Shown: positions 1 through 8,807, counted from the first letter of the stretch. The stretch is DNA of 64,000 nucleotides from Seonamhaeicola algicola (GCF_007997385.1 NZ_VOSC01000025.1:248292-312291); one strand, 5' to 3'. Notes: a model not told the origin generated them from the letters alone. Made by a program: numbers and translations.

Positions 1-1460
1 AAAAAACTGAAGACTCAGAGCCTGTTGGTAAAATTTTAATGGCAACAGTAAAAGGCGATGTGCACGATATTGGTAAAAATATTGTAAGTGTGGTGCTGGC
101 CTGTAATAACTACGAAATTGTAGATTTAGGCGTTATGGTGCCACCAGAAAAAATTATTGAAACAGCCATAAAAGAGCGTGTTGATGCTATTGGTTTGTCT
201 GGTTTAATTACACCATCGTTAGATGAAATGGTGTATTTAGCTAAAGAAATGCAACGCGAAAATTTCGACATTCCATTGTTAATAGGTGGTGCAACAACAT
301 CTAAAGCGCATACGGCTGTAAAAATAGATACGCAGTATAAAAACGCGGTAGTTCATGTAAATGATGCGTCTAGGGCGGTAACAGTAGTGGGTGATTTGTT
401 AAACAAACAAACAGCACATGAATATGTTGCTAAACTTAAACAAGATTACGACGAATTTAGGACTAAGTTTTTAAAACGAGGTAAAGAGAAATCGTATATA
501 ACTATAAACGAAGCTAGAGCGCGTAAATATAACATCGATTGGGAAACTTCCGAAATTGTAAAGCCCAAAGCTATGGGAGTGCAAATGTTTAAGCAATTAA
601 GCTTAAAAGAATTGTTGCCGTTTATAGATTGGAGTCCGTTTTTTAGAAGTTGGGATTTGCACGGTAAATATCCAAATATTTTAAAAGATGATGTTGTTGG
701 CGAGCAAGCTACAGTGCTTTTTAATGAAGCACAAGACATGATTCAAGACATTATAGCTAAACAACTATTAAAACCTAAAGCGGTTTTCGGTTTGTTTGAA
801 GCTAATACCATAAACGATGATGATATTTCTGTTAAAAAGAAGGGTGAAGAAATTGCCGTTTTTAGAACATTAAGACAGCAATTAAAAAAACGAGAAGGTA
901 TACCAAATCATGCTTTAGCCGATTTCATTGCACCAGAAAGTTCTGGAAAAACCGATTATATTGGCGCATTCTGTGTTGCTATTTTCGGGGCTCAAGAATT
1001 AGCCGAAAGTTATAAAGCTAAAGACGATGATTATAGCGCCATTATGGCACAGGCCATTGCAGATAGATTTGCTGAAGCTTTTGCCGAATATTTGCATAAG
1101 GAAGTAAGAACAAAACATTGGGGTTATGCTGAAAATGAAGATTTAACCAACGACGATTTAATTAAAGAAAGCTATAAAGGCATTCGTCCAGCACCAGGAT
1201 ATCCTGCGTGTCCAGATCATTTAGAAAAAGAAACCATTTGGGAATTGCTGGAGGTTGAAAAAATTATTGGCGTAACGCTAACAGAAAGTTTAGCCATGTG
1301 GCCAGCAGCTGCGGTTTCGGGGTATTATTTTGCAAATTCTGAAGCAAAGTATTTTGGTTTAGGTAAAATAACCGATGACCAAGTTAAAGATTATGCAGAG
1401 CGAAAAGGTATAGCTTTAGAGAAAGCTAGAAAATGGTTGCACCCCAATTTAGCAGATTAG
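1..1460 (+). CDS. metH: Methionine synthase, cobalamin-dependent (C-terminal part; 5' end outside window)
   Basis: Transfers a methyl group from methyltetrahydrofolate through cobalamin to homocysteine. The reading frame is open from base 3, so the gene enters from the left; the ATG at 39 is an internal Met, not the start. The B12-binding domain comes first, with the DxHxxG motif DVHDIG; His at codon 63-65 is the expected lower axial ligand of cobalamin. From about 500 onward lies the AdoMet-dependent reactivation domain, ending with the AdoMet-binding signature RPAPGYPACPDH near 1185-1217. The homocysteine- and folate-binding modules are not visible, so it cannot be told whether this is one long MetH or the split form found in many Bacteroidota. 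metF, which makes its substrate, lies 760 bp downstream on the same strand. Confidence 0.95.
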   Translation, partial: KTEDSEPVGKILMATVKGDVHDIGKNIVSVVLACNNYEIVDLGVMVPPEKIIETAIKERVDAIGLSGLITPSLDEMVYLAKEMQRENFDIPLLIGGATTSKAHTAVKIDTQYKNAVVHVNDASRAVTVVGDLLNKQTAHEYVAKLKQDYDEFRTKFLKRGKEKSYITINEARARKYNIDWETSEIVKPKAMGVQMFKQLSLKELLPFIDWSPFFRSWDLHGKYPNILKDDVVGEQATVLFNEAQDMIQDIIAKQLLKPKAVFGLFEANTINDDDISVKKKGEEIAVFRTLRQQLKKREGIPNHALADFIAPESSGKTDYIGAFCVAIFGAQELAESYKAKDDDYSAIMAQAIADRFAEAFAEYLHKEVRTKHWGYAENEDLTNDDLIKESYKGIRPAPGYPACPDHLEKETIWELLEVEKIIGVTLTESLAMWPAAAVSGYYFANSEAKYFGLGKITDDQVKDYAERKGIALEKARKWLHPNLAD

Positions 1461-1468
1461 AAAATAAG

Positions 1469-1705
1469 ATGAAATTTATAGAGTTAACTTTAGGAAGCCA
1501 TATGGTATGCCATGGTTTTGATGAAAATAATAAAGAAATATTAGAACGTGTTGATTTAGATGGTTTTTCAAAAAAGTTGGTTGCTGTTTCTAGAATAAAA
1601 TCGGTGAGTGAAAAATATATTTTAATCGATTATTTAGATGGTAGATGGGTGTATTGGGAATATGAAGATGATTACGAAACGGTAAAAAATTTATTGAATG
1701 GTTAA
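1469..1705 (+). CDS. Small protein of unknown function (78 aa)
   Basis: Starts at an ATG 8 bp after the metH stop; an in-frame upstream start at 1433 would overlap metH and is less likely. The protein is acidic and soluble, with no signal peptide or membrane segment. It looks like a compact beta-rich fold, with alternating hydrophobic strands and a Trp/Tyr-rich stretch near the C-terminus (GRWVYWEYEDDYE). I recognise no family. Its closeness to metH suggests co-transcription, but nothing shows a methionine-related role. Confidence 0.6.
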   Translation: MKFIELTLGSHMVCHGFDENNKEILERVDLDGFSKKLVAVSRIKSVSEKYILIDYLDGRWVYWEYEDDYETVKNLLNG

Positions 1706-1775
1706 CTTAACAATTTGTTGCTTTTTCGGTAACAAATTGAAGCTTTACAAATAAGAATTTTGCAGCAAAAAAACG

Positions 1776-1874
1776 ATGAAAATGAATAGACTTAAATTTT
1801 CTGCAGAGGTTAAATTTTTTATTCAGCTTTTAATGTTAACAGTTGCTGCGTTAACGGTTTCTTATTTTGTGTAA
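1776..1874 (+). CDS. Possible 32-aa single-span membrane microprotein
   Basis: A short ORF, ATG at 1776 to TAA at 1874. It begins with a basic head (MKMNRLKF) and continues with an uninterrupted hydrophobic stretch of about 19 residues ending in SYFV, the layout of a tiny inner-membrane protein. A second ATG at 1782 would give 30 residues. It sits alone in the gap after the 78-aa gene and stops just before a repeat cluster. Length alone gives little support; only its composition and conservation elsewhere could establish it. Confidence 0.35.
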   Translation: MKMNRLKFSAEVKFFIQLLMLTVAALTVSYFV

Positions 1875-2222
1875 CAACACGTTGGATGTGTCATCCTGAA
1901 CTTGTTTCAGGATCTTTTTAAAGTTAACGTTGTTTTCTTGTTCTGATTTTTTGTTGGGATTGTAACAAAATTTCGGTATTAGAACTGTAAGGTTTTTATA
2001 GCCTGACAGGACTGAAAAAAGCTTTAAACCAAGGTTAGCCAAAGGACATAATTTTATCAAATTGTACCCTTGGCAAGCCCGCGTTAACGATTGTAGTGGC
2101 ATCCTTTTTTGAGGTACGAGAAAAAGATATAACGGAAAGCGCGACCCGATAGGGTAACGCAAAAAAATAAATAATAATTATTGAAGAGATTTCTGCCTTT
2201 GCGGAAATTACAAAAGCGAGTT
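1875..2222. repeat. Cluster of hairpin-type dispersed repeats between metH and metF
   Basis: This non-coding stretch is made of successive inverted repeats. ATCCTGAA (1893-1900) pairs with TTCAGGAT (1906-1913). CTGTAAGG (1985-1992) pairs with CCTGACAG (2002-2009), one mismatch. GCCAAAGG (2038-2045) pairs imperfectly with CCCTTGGC (2067-2074). A larger hairpin repeat follows at 2081-2160. Finally ATTTC-TGC and GCG-GAAAT around 2190-2210 form a stem just before metF. The first and last are sequence types I recall as dispersed repeats in Flavobacteriia genomes; that recollection was not checked. Confidence 0.6.
2081..2160 (-). repeat. Hairpin repeat family, copy C (reverse orientation, most diverged)
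   Basis: The reverse complement begins GCGTTACCC and ends GTTAACGC. It aligns with copies at 24891-24994 and 60861-60951: the same order of blocks (GGGTC.xGCTTTC, CTTTTT, CTCGTxCCTCA, AAAxG, CAATCxxTAACGC), with substitutions and a few indels. The termini GCGTTA/TAACGC are inverted relative to each other. Confidence 0.7.
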
Positions 2223-3176
2223 ATGAAGGTAACAGACCATATTAAAAACGCTAACGGAAAAACCTTGTTTTCGTTTGAGATTGTAACCCCGGTAAAGGGT
2301 AAAAATATTCAGGATTTGTATAATAATATAGATCCGTTAATGGAGTTTAATCCGCCATTTATTGATGTAACCACCTCGCGTGAAGAATATGTTTATGTTG
2401 AAAAAGATGGGCTTTTAGATCGTAAAACGGTTAGAAAACGCCCTGGAACTTTAGGTATTTCGGTGTCTTTAAAACATAAATACAATATTGATCCTGTACC
2501 GCATATTTTATGTGGTGGTTTTACTAAAGAGGAAACTGAGTATATGTTGGTAGATTGCCATTATTTGGAAATTGATAATGTGGTGGCGCTTCGTGGTGAT
2601 GCCATGAAACACCAAAAATATTTTGAGCCAACTAAAGGCGGACATACCTATGCTTGTGAGTTGGTGCATCAAATATCAGATTTAAATAACGGTAAGTTTT
2701 TGCACGAAGAGAATTTAACCGAGTTTAAAACCGATTTTTGTATTGGTGTTGCTGGTTACCCTGAGAAACATATGGAAGCACCATCGTTACAAACTGATTT
2801 AAAACGCCTAAAGGCTAAGGTTGATGCGGGTGCAGATTATGTGGTTACACAAATGTTTTTTGATAATCAAAAGTACTTCGATTTTGTAAAAATGGCTAAA
2901 GAAGCTGGCATTAATATTCCAATTATTCCAGGTATAAAACCGCTTGCCGTTAATAGGCATTTGCAATTATTACCACATGTGTTTAGTATAGATTTACCAG
3001 AAGATTTAATTAATGCTGTAGATAATTGTAAAAATAATGCGGCAGTTAGGCAAGTGGGTATAGAATGGGCTATACAACAATCTAAAGAATTAAAAGAGGC
3101 CGGAGTACCGGTGTTGCATTATTACTCTATGGGTAAAAGTGATAACGTACAAGCTATTGCACAAGCATTGTTTTAA
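2223..3176 (+). CDS. metF: Methylenetetrahydrofolate reductase [NAD(P)H]
   Basis: Reduces 5,10-methylene-THF to 5-methyl-THF, the methyl donor for MetH. The 317-aa protein begins MKVTDHI, the usual N-terminus for this family in Flavobacteriia, followed by FSFEIVTP and a TIM-barrel flavoprotein sequence including VVALRGD and GADYVVTQMFFD. A TTG at 2181 would add 14 residues, but that extension is encoded by the dispersed repeat just upstream, so ATG 2223 is preferred. The gene ends 31 bp before the PagL-like gene. Pairing with metH upstream fits a methionine/one-carbon group. Confidence 0.95.
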   Translation: MKVTDHIKNANGKTLFSFEIVTPVKGKNIQDLYNNIDPLMEFNPPFIDVTTSREEYVYVEKDGLLDRKTVRKRPGTLGISVSLKHKYNIDPVPHILCGGFTKEETEYMLVDCHYLEIDNVVALRGDAMKHQKYFEPTKGGHTYACELVHQISDLNNGKFLHEENLTEFKTDFCIGVAGYPEKHMEAPSLQTDLKRLKAKVDAGADYVVTQMFFDNQKYFDFVKMAKEAGINIPIIPGIKPLAVNRHLQLLPHVFSIDLPEDLINAVDNCKNNAAVRQVGIEWAIQQSKELKEAGVPVLHYYSMGKSDNVQAIAQALF

Positions 3177-3207
3177 TTAATGCTTTTAGGTATTATAGCC
3201 AAAGTTT

Positions 3208-4305
3208 ATGAGGTATTTAACCTACTTTTTATACGTGTTGTGTGTATGTTGCTTTGCTCAAAAAAAGCACTATACATCTTATATTGATGTTAATTATTTT
3301 AAAGGAAACATAGCGGAGCATAACAGTGATATTTTGCACTTAATTAAAGGGCATCCTGAAGGGTATATTATAAGTTGGAACAAAAAAACTTTTGGTTTTA
3401 AAGATTGGGAGCAACGTTTTAATTACCCAGACTATGGTGTAACGTATGCTTACCAAAACATGAAAAATCCTGATGTTTTAGGTACAGTTGCATCGTTATA
3501 CGCGCACTATAACTTTTACTTTTTTAAAAGACATTTAATGTTTAAAGTAGGGCAGGGTTTAGCATACGCTAATAATATTTACGATAAAGAAACTAACTTT
3601 AGAAATGTAGCTTATGGCAGCCATATAATGAGTAGCACTTTTGCTATGTTAGGTTATAAAAAAGAGCGCATTTTTAATAAGTTTGGTTTGCAAGCGGGTT
3701 TAACTTTAATTCATTATTCTAATGCCAATGTAAAGGCGCCAAATACCAGTACAAATACCCTTGCTTTTAATGTAGGTGTTACTTATAATTTAAATGAAAT
3801 TGAACCCAATTATCAACAAACATTAAGTGATACTGATAGGAAATTTACACAACCCATAAAGTATAACGTTGCTTTTAGGTTTGGTATAAATGAAAGTGAT
3901 GTGGTAGGTAGCGGGCAATTTCCGTTTTACATAGCTTCAGTGTATGCAGATAAACGTATTAATAGAAAAAGTGCTTTACAAATAGGAACCGATGTGTTTT
4001 TTTCAAAATTTTTAAAAGAGTTAATTTATTACAAAAGTGTGTCTTTTCCTGAGGAAGATGTCTCTGCTGATGATGACTATAAACGCGTTGGCATATTTGC
4101 AGGGCATGAATTGTTTGTAAATAAAACATCATTACTAACCCAGTTTGGGTATTATGTATATTACCCTTTTGATTTTGAAGGACGCACTTATATACGTATT
4201 GGTTTAAAACGCTATTTTGGTAAAACGTTTTTTGGTGCTTTAACATTGAAATCGCACGGAGCCAAAGCCGAAGCTGTTGAGTTTGGGGTTGGTGTTAGGT
4301 TGTAA
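3208..4305 (+). CDS. Acyloxyacyl hydrolase / lipid A 3-O-deacylase-like outer membrane protein (PagL family)
   Basis: A 365-aa protein with an N-terminal signal peptide (about residues 1-17, ending CCFAQ). The rest alternates aromatic and polar residues as expected for an outer-membrane beta-barrel. It carries the PagL-type motif HYSNANVKAPNTSTNT (around residues 170-185), where the HxS pair with a nearby acidic residue forms the catalytic site in characterised PagL enzymes. Removal of an acyl chain from lipid A is inferred from this motif only. The protein is about twice the length of classical PagL, typical of the Bacteroidota acyloxyacyl hydrolase group. It follows metF at 31 bp and precedes a lipoprotein gene at 33 bp. 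Confidence 0.8.
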   Translation: MRYLTYFLYVLCVCCFAQKKHYTSYIDVNYFKGNIAEHNSDILHLIKGHPEGYIISWNKKTFGFKDWEQRFNYPDYGVTYAYQNMKNPDVLGTVASLYAHYNFYFFKRHLMFKVGQGLAYANNIYDKETNFRNVAYGSHIMSSTFAMLGYKKERIFNKFGLQAGLTLIHYSNANVKAPNTSTNTLAFNVGVTYNLNEIEPNYQQTLSDTDRKFTQPIKYNVAFRFGINESDVVGSGQFPFYIASVYADKRINRKSALQIGTDVFFSKFLKELIYYKSVSFPEEDVSADDDYKRVGIFAGHELFVNKTSLLTQFGYYVYYPFDFEGRTYIRIGLKRYFGKTFFGALTLKSHGAKAEAVEFGVGVRL

Positions 4306-4338
4306 TTTTTAATGTTGTTTCTCAATTTTATAACATAA

Positions 4339-5085
4339 ATGAAAAAACTAGTTTATATAATTGTTTTAACTTTTGTTTTCTCTTGTGATAGTGAAAATGC
4401 AGGTGACTGTTTCCAGAAAACAGGTACTATTATACAAGAAGAAGTTTTAGTAGATGTATTTACAAAAATACTTGTAAATAGAGATATTGAATTAGTTATT
4501 GAACAAGGCCCAACACAAAAAGTTATTATTGAAACAGGAGAAAATTTAATAAATGATGTTGAAGCAAAAGTTGTTGAAAACAAATTAATATTAACCGATA
4601 ATAACAGCTGTAATTACGTGCGCAATTATGGTATTACAAAAGTGCACGTAACAGCCCCAAATATTACAGAAATTAGAAGCTCAACACAATTTGATATAAA
4701 ATCAAAAGGGGTGTTAAGCTATCCTAGTTTAGTCATTTTATCTGAAGATTTTGGAAGCCCTAATACAATTACCAGTGCCAATTTTTATTTAGAAATTGAT
4801 ACTGATACGTTTAGAGTTGTATTTAATAATTTATCAAATTGTTTTGTTTCAGGAAAAACAAATAATCTAAATATTACGTTTGCAGCAGGAACTTCGCGTT
4901 TTGAAGGGCAAAACTTAATTGCGCAAAACGTATTTGTTAATAACCGAAGTTCAAATGATATTATTGTAAACCCACAACAACGTTTAACTGGTAAAATTTC
5001 AGGAACAGGAAATGTAATTTCGTTAAATAAACCAGCAGATGTTAGTATTCAAGAACTTTACAAAGGGCGCTTAATTTTCAAGTAA
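4339..5085 (+). CDS. GIN-domain (DUF2807) lipoprotein
   Basis: A 248-aa lipoprotein with signal sequence MKKLVYIIVLTFVFSC and predicted lipidation at Cys16. The mature part is a repetitive right-handed beta-structure with the head GIN/DUF2807 pattern: short strands of the type FTKILVNRDIELVIEQG, VHVTAPNITEIRSS, GTSRFEGQNL and GTGNVISL. The function of GIN-domain proteins is not established; they are usually periplasmic or outer-membrane adhesin-like proteins of Bacteroidota. Its 3' end overlaps the 3' end of ackA on the other strand by 15 bp, so the two genes converge with no spacer. Confidence 0.85.
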   Translation: MKKLVYIIVLTFVFSCDSENAGDCFQKTGTIIQEEVLVDVFTKILVNRDIELVIEQGPTQKVIIETGENLINDVEAKVVENKLILTDNNSCNYVRNYGITKVHVTAPNITEIRSSTQFDIKSKGVLSYPSLVILSEDFGSPNTITSANFYLEIDTDTFRVVFNNLSNCFVSGKTNNLNITFAAGTSRFEGQNLIAQNVFVNNRSSNDIIVNPQQRLTGKISGTGNVISLNKPADVSIQELYKGRLIFK

Positions 5086-6258
5086 ATTAACAGCTTGTTT
5101 TGCAATTTCTAATTCTTCATTAGTTGGTACAATAAGTATTTTTACTTTAGAAGTTTTGGTGTTTATTGTTCTAATATCACTAGAGCGTAATTTATTCTTT
5201 TCACTATCTAAATTAATACCTAAATAGTCTAAATTTTCACAAGCTAAACGTCTAATTATAGAAGAGTTTTCGCCTATACCTGCCGTAAAAACAATAGCAT
5301 CAAGTCCGTTCATTATGGCCGCATAGCTTCCAATATATTTTTTTATACGGTAAGCATTCATATCTAAAGCTAGTTTACAGGATCTATTACCTTTTTCAGC
5401 GTGCTCTTGTATATCTCGTAAATCACTAAAGCCTGTAAGACCTAACATGCCACTTTGCTTTTGCAATAGGGTGTTAATATTATTTAAATCGAAACCATGA
5501 CGTTGTGCTAAATGGAAAATAACCGAATAATCAACATCGCCAGAGCGTGTTCCCATAATTAAACCACCAACAGGTGAAAATCCTAAACTATGGTCTATAC
5601 TTTTGCCGTTTTTAACAGCTGTCATGCTGCAACCATTTCCTAAGTGAATAGTGATGATTTTTGAATTTTCTTTGCCTAAATGCGTAATGGCTTTTTCTGA
5701 AACGTATTTGTGGCTAGTGCCGTGAAATCCGTACACACGAATATTATATTCATCTAAAAATTTTTGAGGAATAGCGTATTTATGAGCAATTTCAGGAATG
5801 GTTTGATGAAAAGCTGTATCAAAAACAGCTACCTGTTTTGCATTAGGGAAAATGCCTTCGGCTACTTCAATGCCTTCTAAATTATGCGGATTGTGTAAGG
5901 GTGCTAATGAAAATAATGCCTTTATTTTTTGTTTTACTTCAGCATCAACAAGTGTGGTTTTGCTAAAGTGTTTCCCACCGTGTACAACTCTGTGCCCAAC
6001 AATAGCTATATCATTGGTGCATGAAATTACACCCGTTTCTTTGTTTAAAAGTTGTTGTGCTACTAAATTTAAGCCTTCTTTATGGTTAGCAATAGGTGTA
6101 GTTTTTTCAAAGGTTTCTTTTTCAGATTTAAATTTAAAAATAGCATCATTAAAACCAATACGCTCAATTTGGCCAGAGCAAATTATGCGTTCATTTGGCA
6201 TTGAAAATAATTGATATTTTAATGATGAACTTCCGGAGTTTAATACTAATACTTGCAT
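5071..6258 (-). CDS. ackA: Acetate kinase
   Basis: Interconverts acetyl phosphate + ADP and acetate + ATP. The 395-aa length is typical. Family motifs are present in order: LVLNSGSSSLKY at the N-terminus (Asn7), GHRVVHGG with Arg90, VFDTAFH with Asp147, GFHGTSH with His179, the phosphate-binding IHLGNGCS, GTRSGD with Arg238, and TAGIGENS. It starts 4 bp after the pta stop and is clearly the second gene of a pta-ackA operon. The last 15 bp overlap the convergent DUF2807 gene. Confidence 0.97.
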   Translation of the reverse strand: MQVLVLNSGSSSLKYQLFSMPNERIICSGQIERIGFNDAIFKFKSEKETFEKTTPIANHKEGLNLVAQQLLNKETGVISCTNDIAIVGHRVVHGGKHFSKTTLVDAEVKQKIKALFSLAPLHNPHNLEGIEVAEGIFPNAKQVAVFDTAFHQTIPEIAHKYAIPQKFLDEYNIRVYGFHGTSHKYVSEKAITHLGKENSKIITIHLGNGCSMTAVKNGKSIDHSLGFSPVGGLIMGTRSGDVDYSVIFHLAQRHGFDLNNINTLLQKQSGMLGLTGFSDLRDIQEHAEKGNRSCKLALDMNAYRIKKYIGSYAAIMNGLDAIVFTAGIGENSSIIRRLACENLDYLGINLDSEKNKLRSSDIRTINTKTSKVKILIVPTNEELEIAKQAVNLLEN

Positions 6259-6262
6259 AATT

Positions 6263-8350
6263 TTATTGGTCTTGGGCTTGAATGGCAGTTATAATTACAG
6301 TGCTGTAAATGTCATCAGATGTGCAACCTCTACTTAAATCGTTTACAGGTTTATTAAGGCCCTGTAGCATAGGGCCAATGGCTAAGGCACCGGTTTCGCG
6401 TTGAACAGCTTTGTAGGTGTTGTTACCGGTATTTAAATCTGGAAAAATTAAAACACTAGCTTGTCCTGCTACTTCAGATTCTGGTAGCTTGCTTTTTCCA
6501 ATGCGCATATCAACAGCTGCATCATATTGAATTGGGCCTTCAATTTTTAAATGAGGCGCTAAGTTTTTAGCAATTTCTGTGGCTTTTCTAACTTTATCAA
6601 CCTCTTCACCTTTTCCTGATGAACCCGATGAGTATGATAACATGGCAACTTTAGGTTCAACACCAAACTTTTTTGCAGTTTGAGCTGATGAAATAGCAAT
6701 TTCGGCTAATTGTTCTGCATTTGGGTTTGGGTTAATGGCGCAATCGCCAAAAATAGAAACTCTGTCTTCTAAACACATAAAAAATACTGATGAAACAATG
6801 TTTGCGCCAGGTTTTGTTTTTATAAATTGAAGTGCAGGCCTAAGGGTGTGTTGCGTAGTGTGTACAGCACCAGATACCATGCCGTCTGCATGCCCTTTGT
6901 GAATCATCATTGTGCCGTAGTATGACACATCAGACATGGCGTCTTTTGCCATATCAAGGTTTACACCTTTATGTTTTCTTAATTCATAAAACGTATTTAC
7001 ATAATCATCAAAATGTGGTGATTGTGTTGGGAAAACTACATTTACTTTATTTATATCTAAAGGAATATCGTATCGTACAATACGTTCTTGTATTTTTTCT
7101 TTTTCGCCAATTAGTGTAATATCAACAACTTGTGCGCCAACTAGTTTAGCGGTGGCTCTAAGTACGCGTTCATCATAACCTTCTGGTAAAACAATATGTT
7201 TTTTGTTTTTAAGCGCTGTTTGTAATAGATTGTATTGAAACATTCTAGGGGTGAATATTTCAGATTGAAAGGTTACAAGTTTATCGGCTAACTTGTCAGT
7301 ATCTACATGCTTTTCAAACGTAGCAATAGAGGTGTTTATTTTATCTGTGTTTTCAGCGTAAATTCTAGATTTAACTTTGCCAATGGCGTTGGTAGCATTA
7401 AATGTACCTTTGTTAACGCTTATAATAGGTACAACGCTTGATAGTCCTTCAATAAGTTTTAAAATAGGTTCTTCGGGTAGTAAGCCACCAGTTAAAACAA
7501 TACCTGAAATTTGTGGATAATTTTTTGATGTGTGCGCTTGTAACGCACCAAGAATAATATCGGCTCTATCACCCGATGTTATTACCAACGAGCCTTCTTT
7601 TAATTTTGTAATATAGTTTCTTAATTGCATAACACCAACTCCCGAGTTTTGTACTTGGTTGTTAAGCATATCTTTACCAAAAAGTACTTTGGCATCAAGG
7701 GCTTTAACAATTTCTTTTATGGTTGGGTTTGCTAAACTTTCAATTTTAGGTATTACAGCAAAATCTGTACTGTTAATACGTGCGTTAAGTTCGGTTTTTA
7801 AAGTAGTAATAGCATCATTATTTACTTTATTAACCATTATTGAAAGTACATCAACTTCCTCTTTAAAGGTATCATGTGCTAACTGAACGCTGTCTAAAAT
7901 ATCTCTATTTTTTTTGCCATCACCATGAATAACAATAATAACAGGTAAACCAAGGTTTTTTGATATGAGCATGTTAATATCAAGCTCTAAACTAGAGTTT
8001 TCGTGAGAAAAATCGGTGCCTTCAACCAAAACTAAATCGAAATGTTCTTCAAGGCGTTTGTATTTTTTTATCACTTCATCAATAACATACCCAGATTTGC
8101 CTTGGTTGTACAAATCTAAAACTTCACTACGTGTAAAGGCGTACGTTTTTTTGTAATTAATATCAATTTCAAAATGCGAAATAACGGTGTTAATATGGTT
8201 ATCCATTTCGCCAGCAGCAACATCTTCAATAATGGGTCTAAAATATCCAACTTTTGCTGTTTTACCTAAAAGCATACGCATAAGCCCTAAAACCACAACA
8301 GATTTACCACTATTAGGCTCTATGGTAGCTACATAAATTCCTTTGCTCAT
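6263..8350 (-). CDS. pta: Phosphate acetyltransferase (long form)
   Basis: Converts acetyl-CoA + phosphate to acetyl phosphate; with AckA it forms the acetate overflow/ATP pathway. The 695-aa protein has the long three-part architecture: an N-terminal dethiobiotin-synthetase-like P-loop domain (EPNSGKS near residues 11-17), a central DRTGG domain (about 215-330), and the catalytic PTA domain from about 370 (LPEGYDERVLRA, then SYSSGSSGKGEEVDKVR, VAGQASVLIFPDLNTGN and RETGALAIGPMLQGLNKPVNDLSRG). The start ATG at 8350 is 457 bp from the GH16 gene; the upstream 166 bp appear to be the ancestral gldA-pta spacer. Confidence 0.97.
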   Translation of the reverse strand: MSKGIYVATIEPNSGKSVVVLGLMRMLLGKTAKVGYFRPIIEDVAAGEMDNHINTVISHFEIDINYKKTYAFTRSEVLDLYNQGKSGYVIDEVIKKYKRLEEHFDLVLVEGTDFSHENSSLELDINMLISKNLGLPVIIVIHGDGKKNRDILDSVQLAHDTFKEEVDVLSIMVNKVNNDAITTLKTELNARINSTDFAVIPKIESLANPTIKEIVKALDAKVLFGKDMLNNQVQNSGVGVMQLRNYITKLKEGSLVITSGDRADIILGALQAHTSKNYPQISGIVLTGGLLPEEPILKLIEGLSSVVPIISVNKGTFNATNAIGKVKSRIYAENTDKINTSIATFEKHVDTDKLADKLVTFQSEIFTPRMFQYNLLQTALKNKKHIVLPEGYDERVLRATAKLVGAQVVDITLIGEKEKIQERIVRYDIPLDINKVNVVFPTQSPHFDDYVNTFYELRKHKGVNLDMAKDAMSDVSYYGTMMIHKGHADGMVSGAVHTTQHTLRPALQFIKTKPGANIVSSVFFMCLEDRVSIFGDCAINPNPNAEQLAEIAISSAQTAKKFGVEPKVAMLSYSSGSSGKGEEVDKVRKATEIAKNLAPHLKIEGPIQYDAAVDMRIGKSKLPESEVAGQASVLIFPDLNTGNNTYKAVQRETGALAIGPMLQGLNKPVNDLSRGCTSDDIYSTVIITAIQAQDQ

Positions 8351-8807
8351 TATACCTGATTTATGTTATAAAGATACGCTTTGTAGCTTAGCAAAACACG
8401 CACCTTTACTAGTTTAATTTTATATTATGCAACAAATGTAATGTAGGTGTGTTTTTTTTAAGATGACAATTATCATGAATTTACAGAAACATGAAAATTG
8501 GTTAACCAATAAGTGCTTTTAAGATGTAGTTAAATCTCTAAATAAATTTTACAGGCTTATATTTTATTTATTTTACGTTGTTGTATAACCAAAACAAAAA
8601 GTATAAGTATCGTGTTTTGGTAGTAAAGTAATAATATCAATGCTTTGTTGTGAAATTAATATCATTAGATTTTTGAGTAATTATCAATACGCCGAAAGGG
8701 TTTCGTTAGTTTTCGTAAAAGAAGTGTTTATTTTTTTTGGATTTGATAAAAACTTGATTTTCAATAATTAATTTTATTGAAATTAAACTAAATAAAACCA
8801 AATAATT
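8351..8807. other. pta-GH16 intergenic region with palindromes and the left 34-bp repeat
   Basis: No gene is visible. Features seen: a near-palindrome ATGACAATTATCAT at 8463-8476, a perfect 14-bp palindrome ATTGGTTAACCAAT at 8497-8510, the left direct repeat at 8517-8550, an inverted repeat CGAAA-GGG-TTTCG at 8693-8705, and arms TTTCAATAA (8759-8767) / TTATTGAAA (8774-8782) just before the GH16 start. The part left of 8551 is probably the old spacer between gldA and pta; the part to the right probably came in with the GH16 gene. Confidence 0.6.
8517..8550. repeat. Left 34-bp direct repeat (copy of gldA 3' end)
   Basis: Identical over 34 bp to 10485-10518, which contains the last ten codons and stop of gldA (encoding ENLFRDLTTS). 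The repeat begins TTTTAAGATGTAG and ends CTAAATAAATTTT. No gene is attached to this copy. Right of it, similarity to gldA drops sharply; a few scattered matches including GCTT remain, which A/T richness could explain. Confidence 0.9.

Noticed and set aside
1851-2162. Minus-strand ORF of 103 codons in the metH-metF gap
   Set aside because: It is built from dispersed hairpin repeats (the KQVQDD-type translation of a repeat) and has no coherent protein pattern.
5852-6214. Plus-strand 120-codon ORF inside ackA
   Set aside because: Antisense to a well-conserved acetate kinase; composition shows no independent coding signal.
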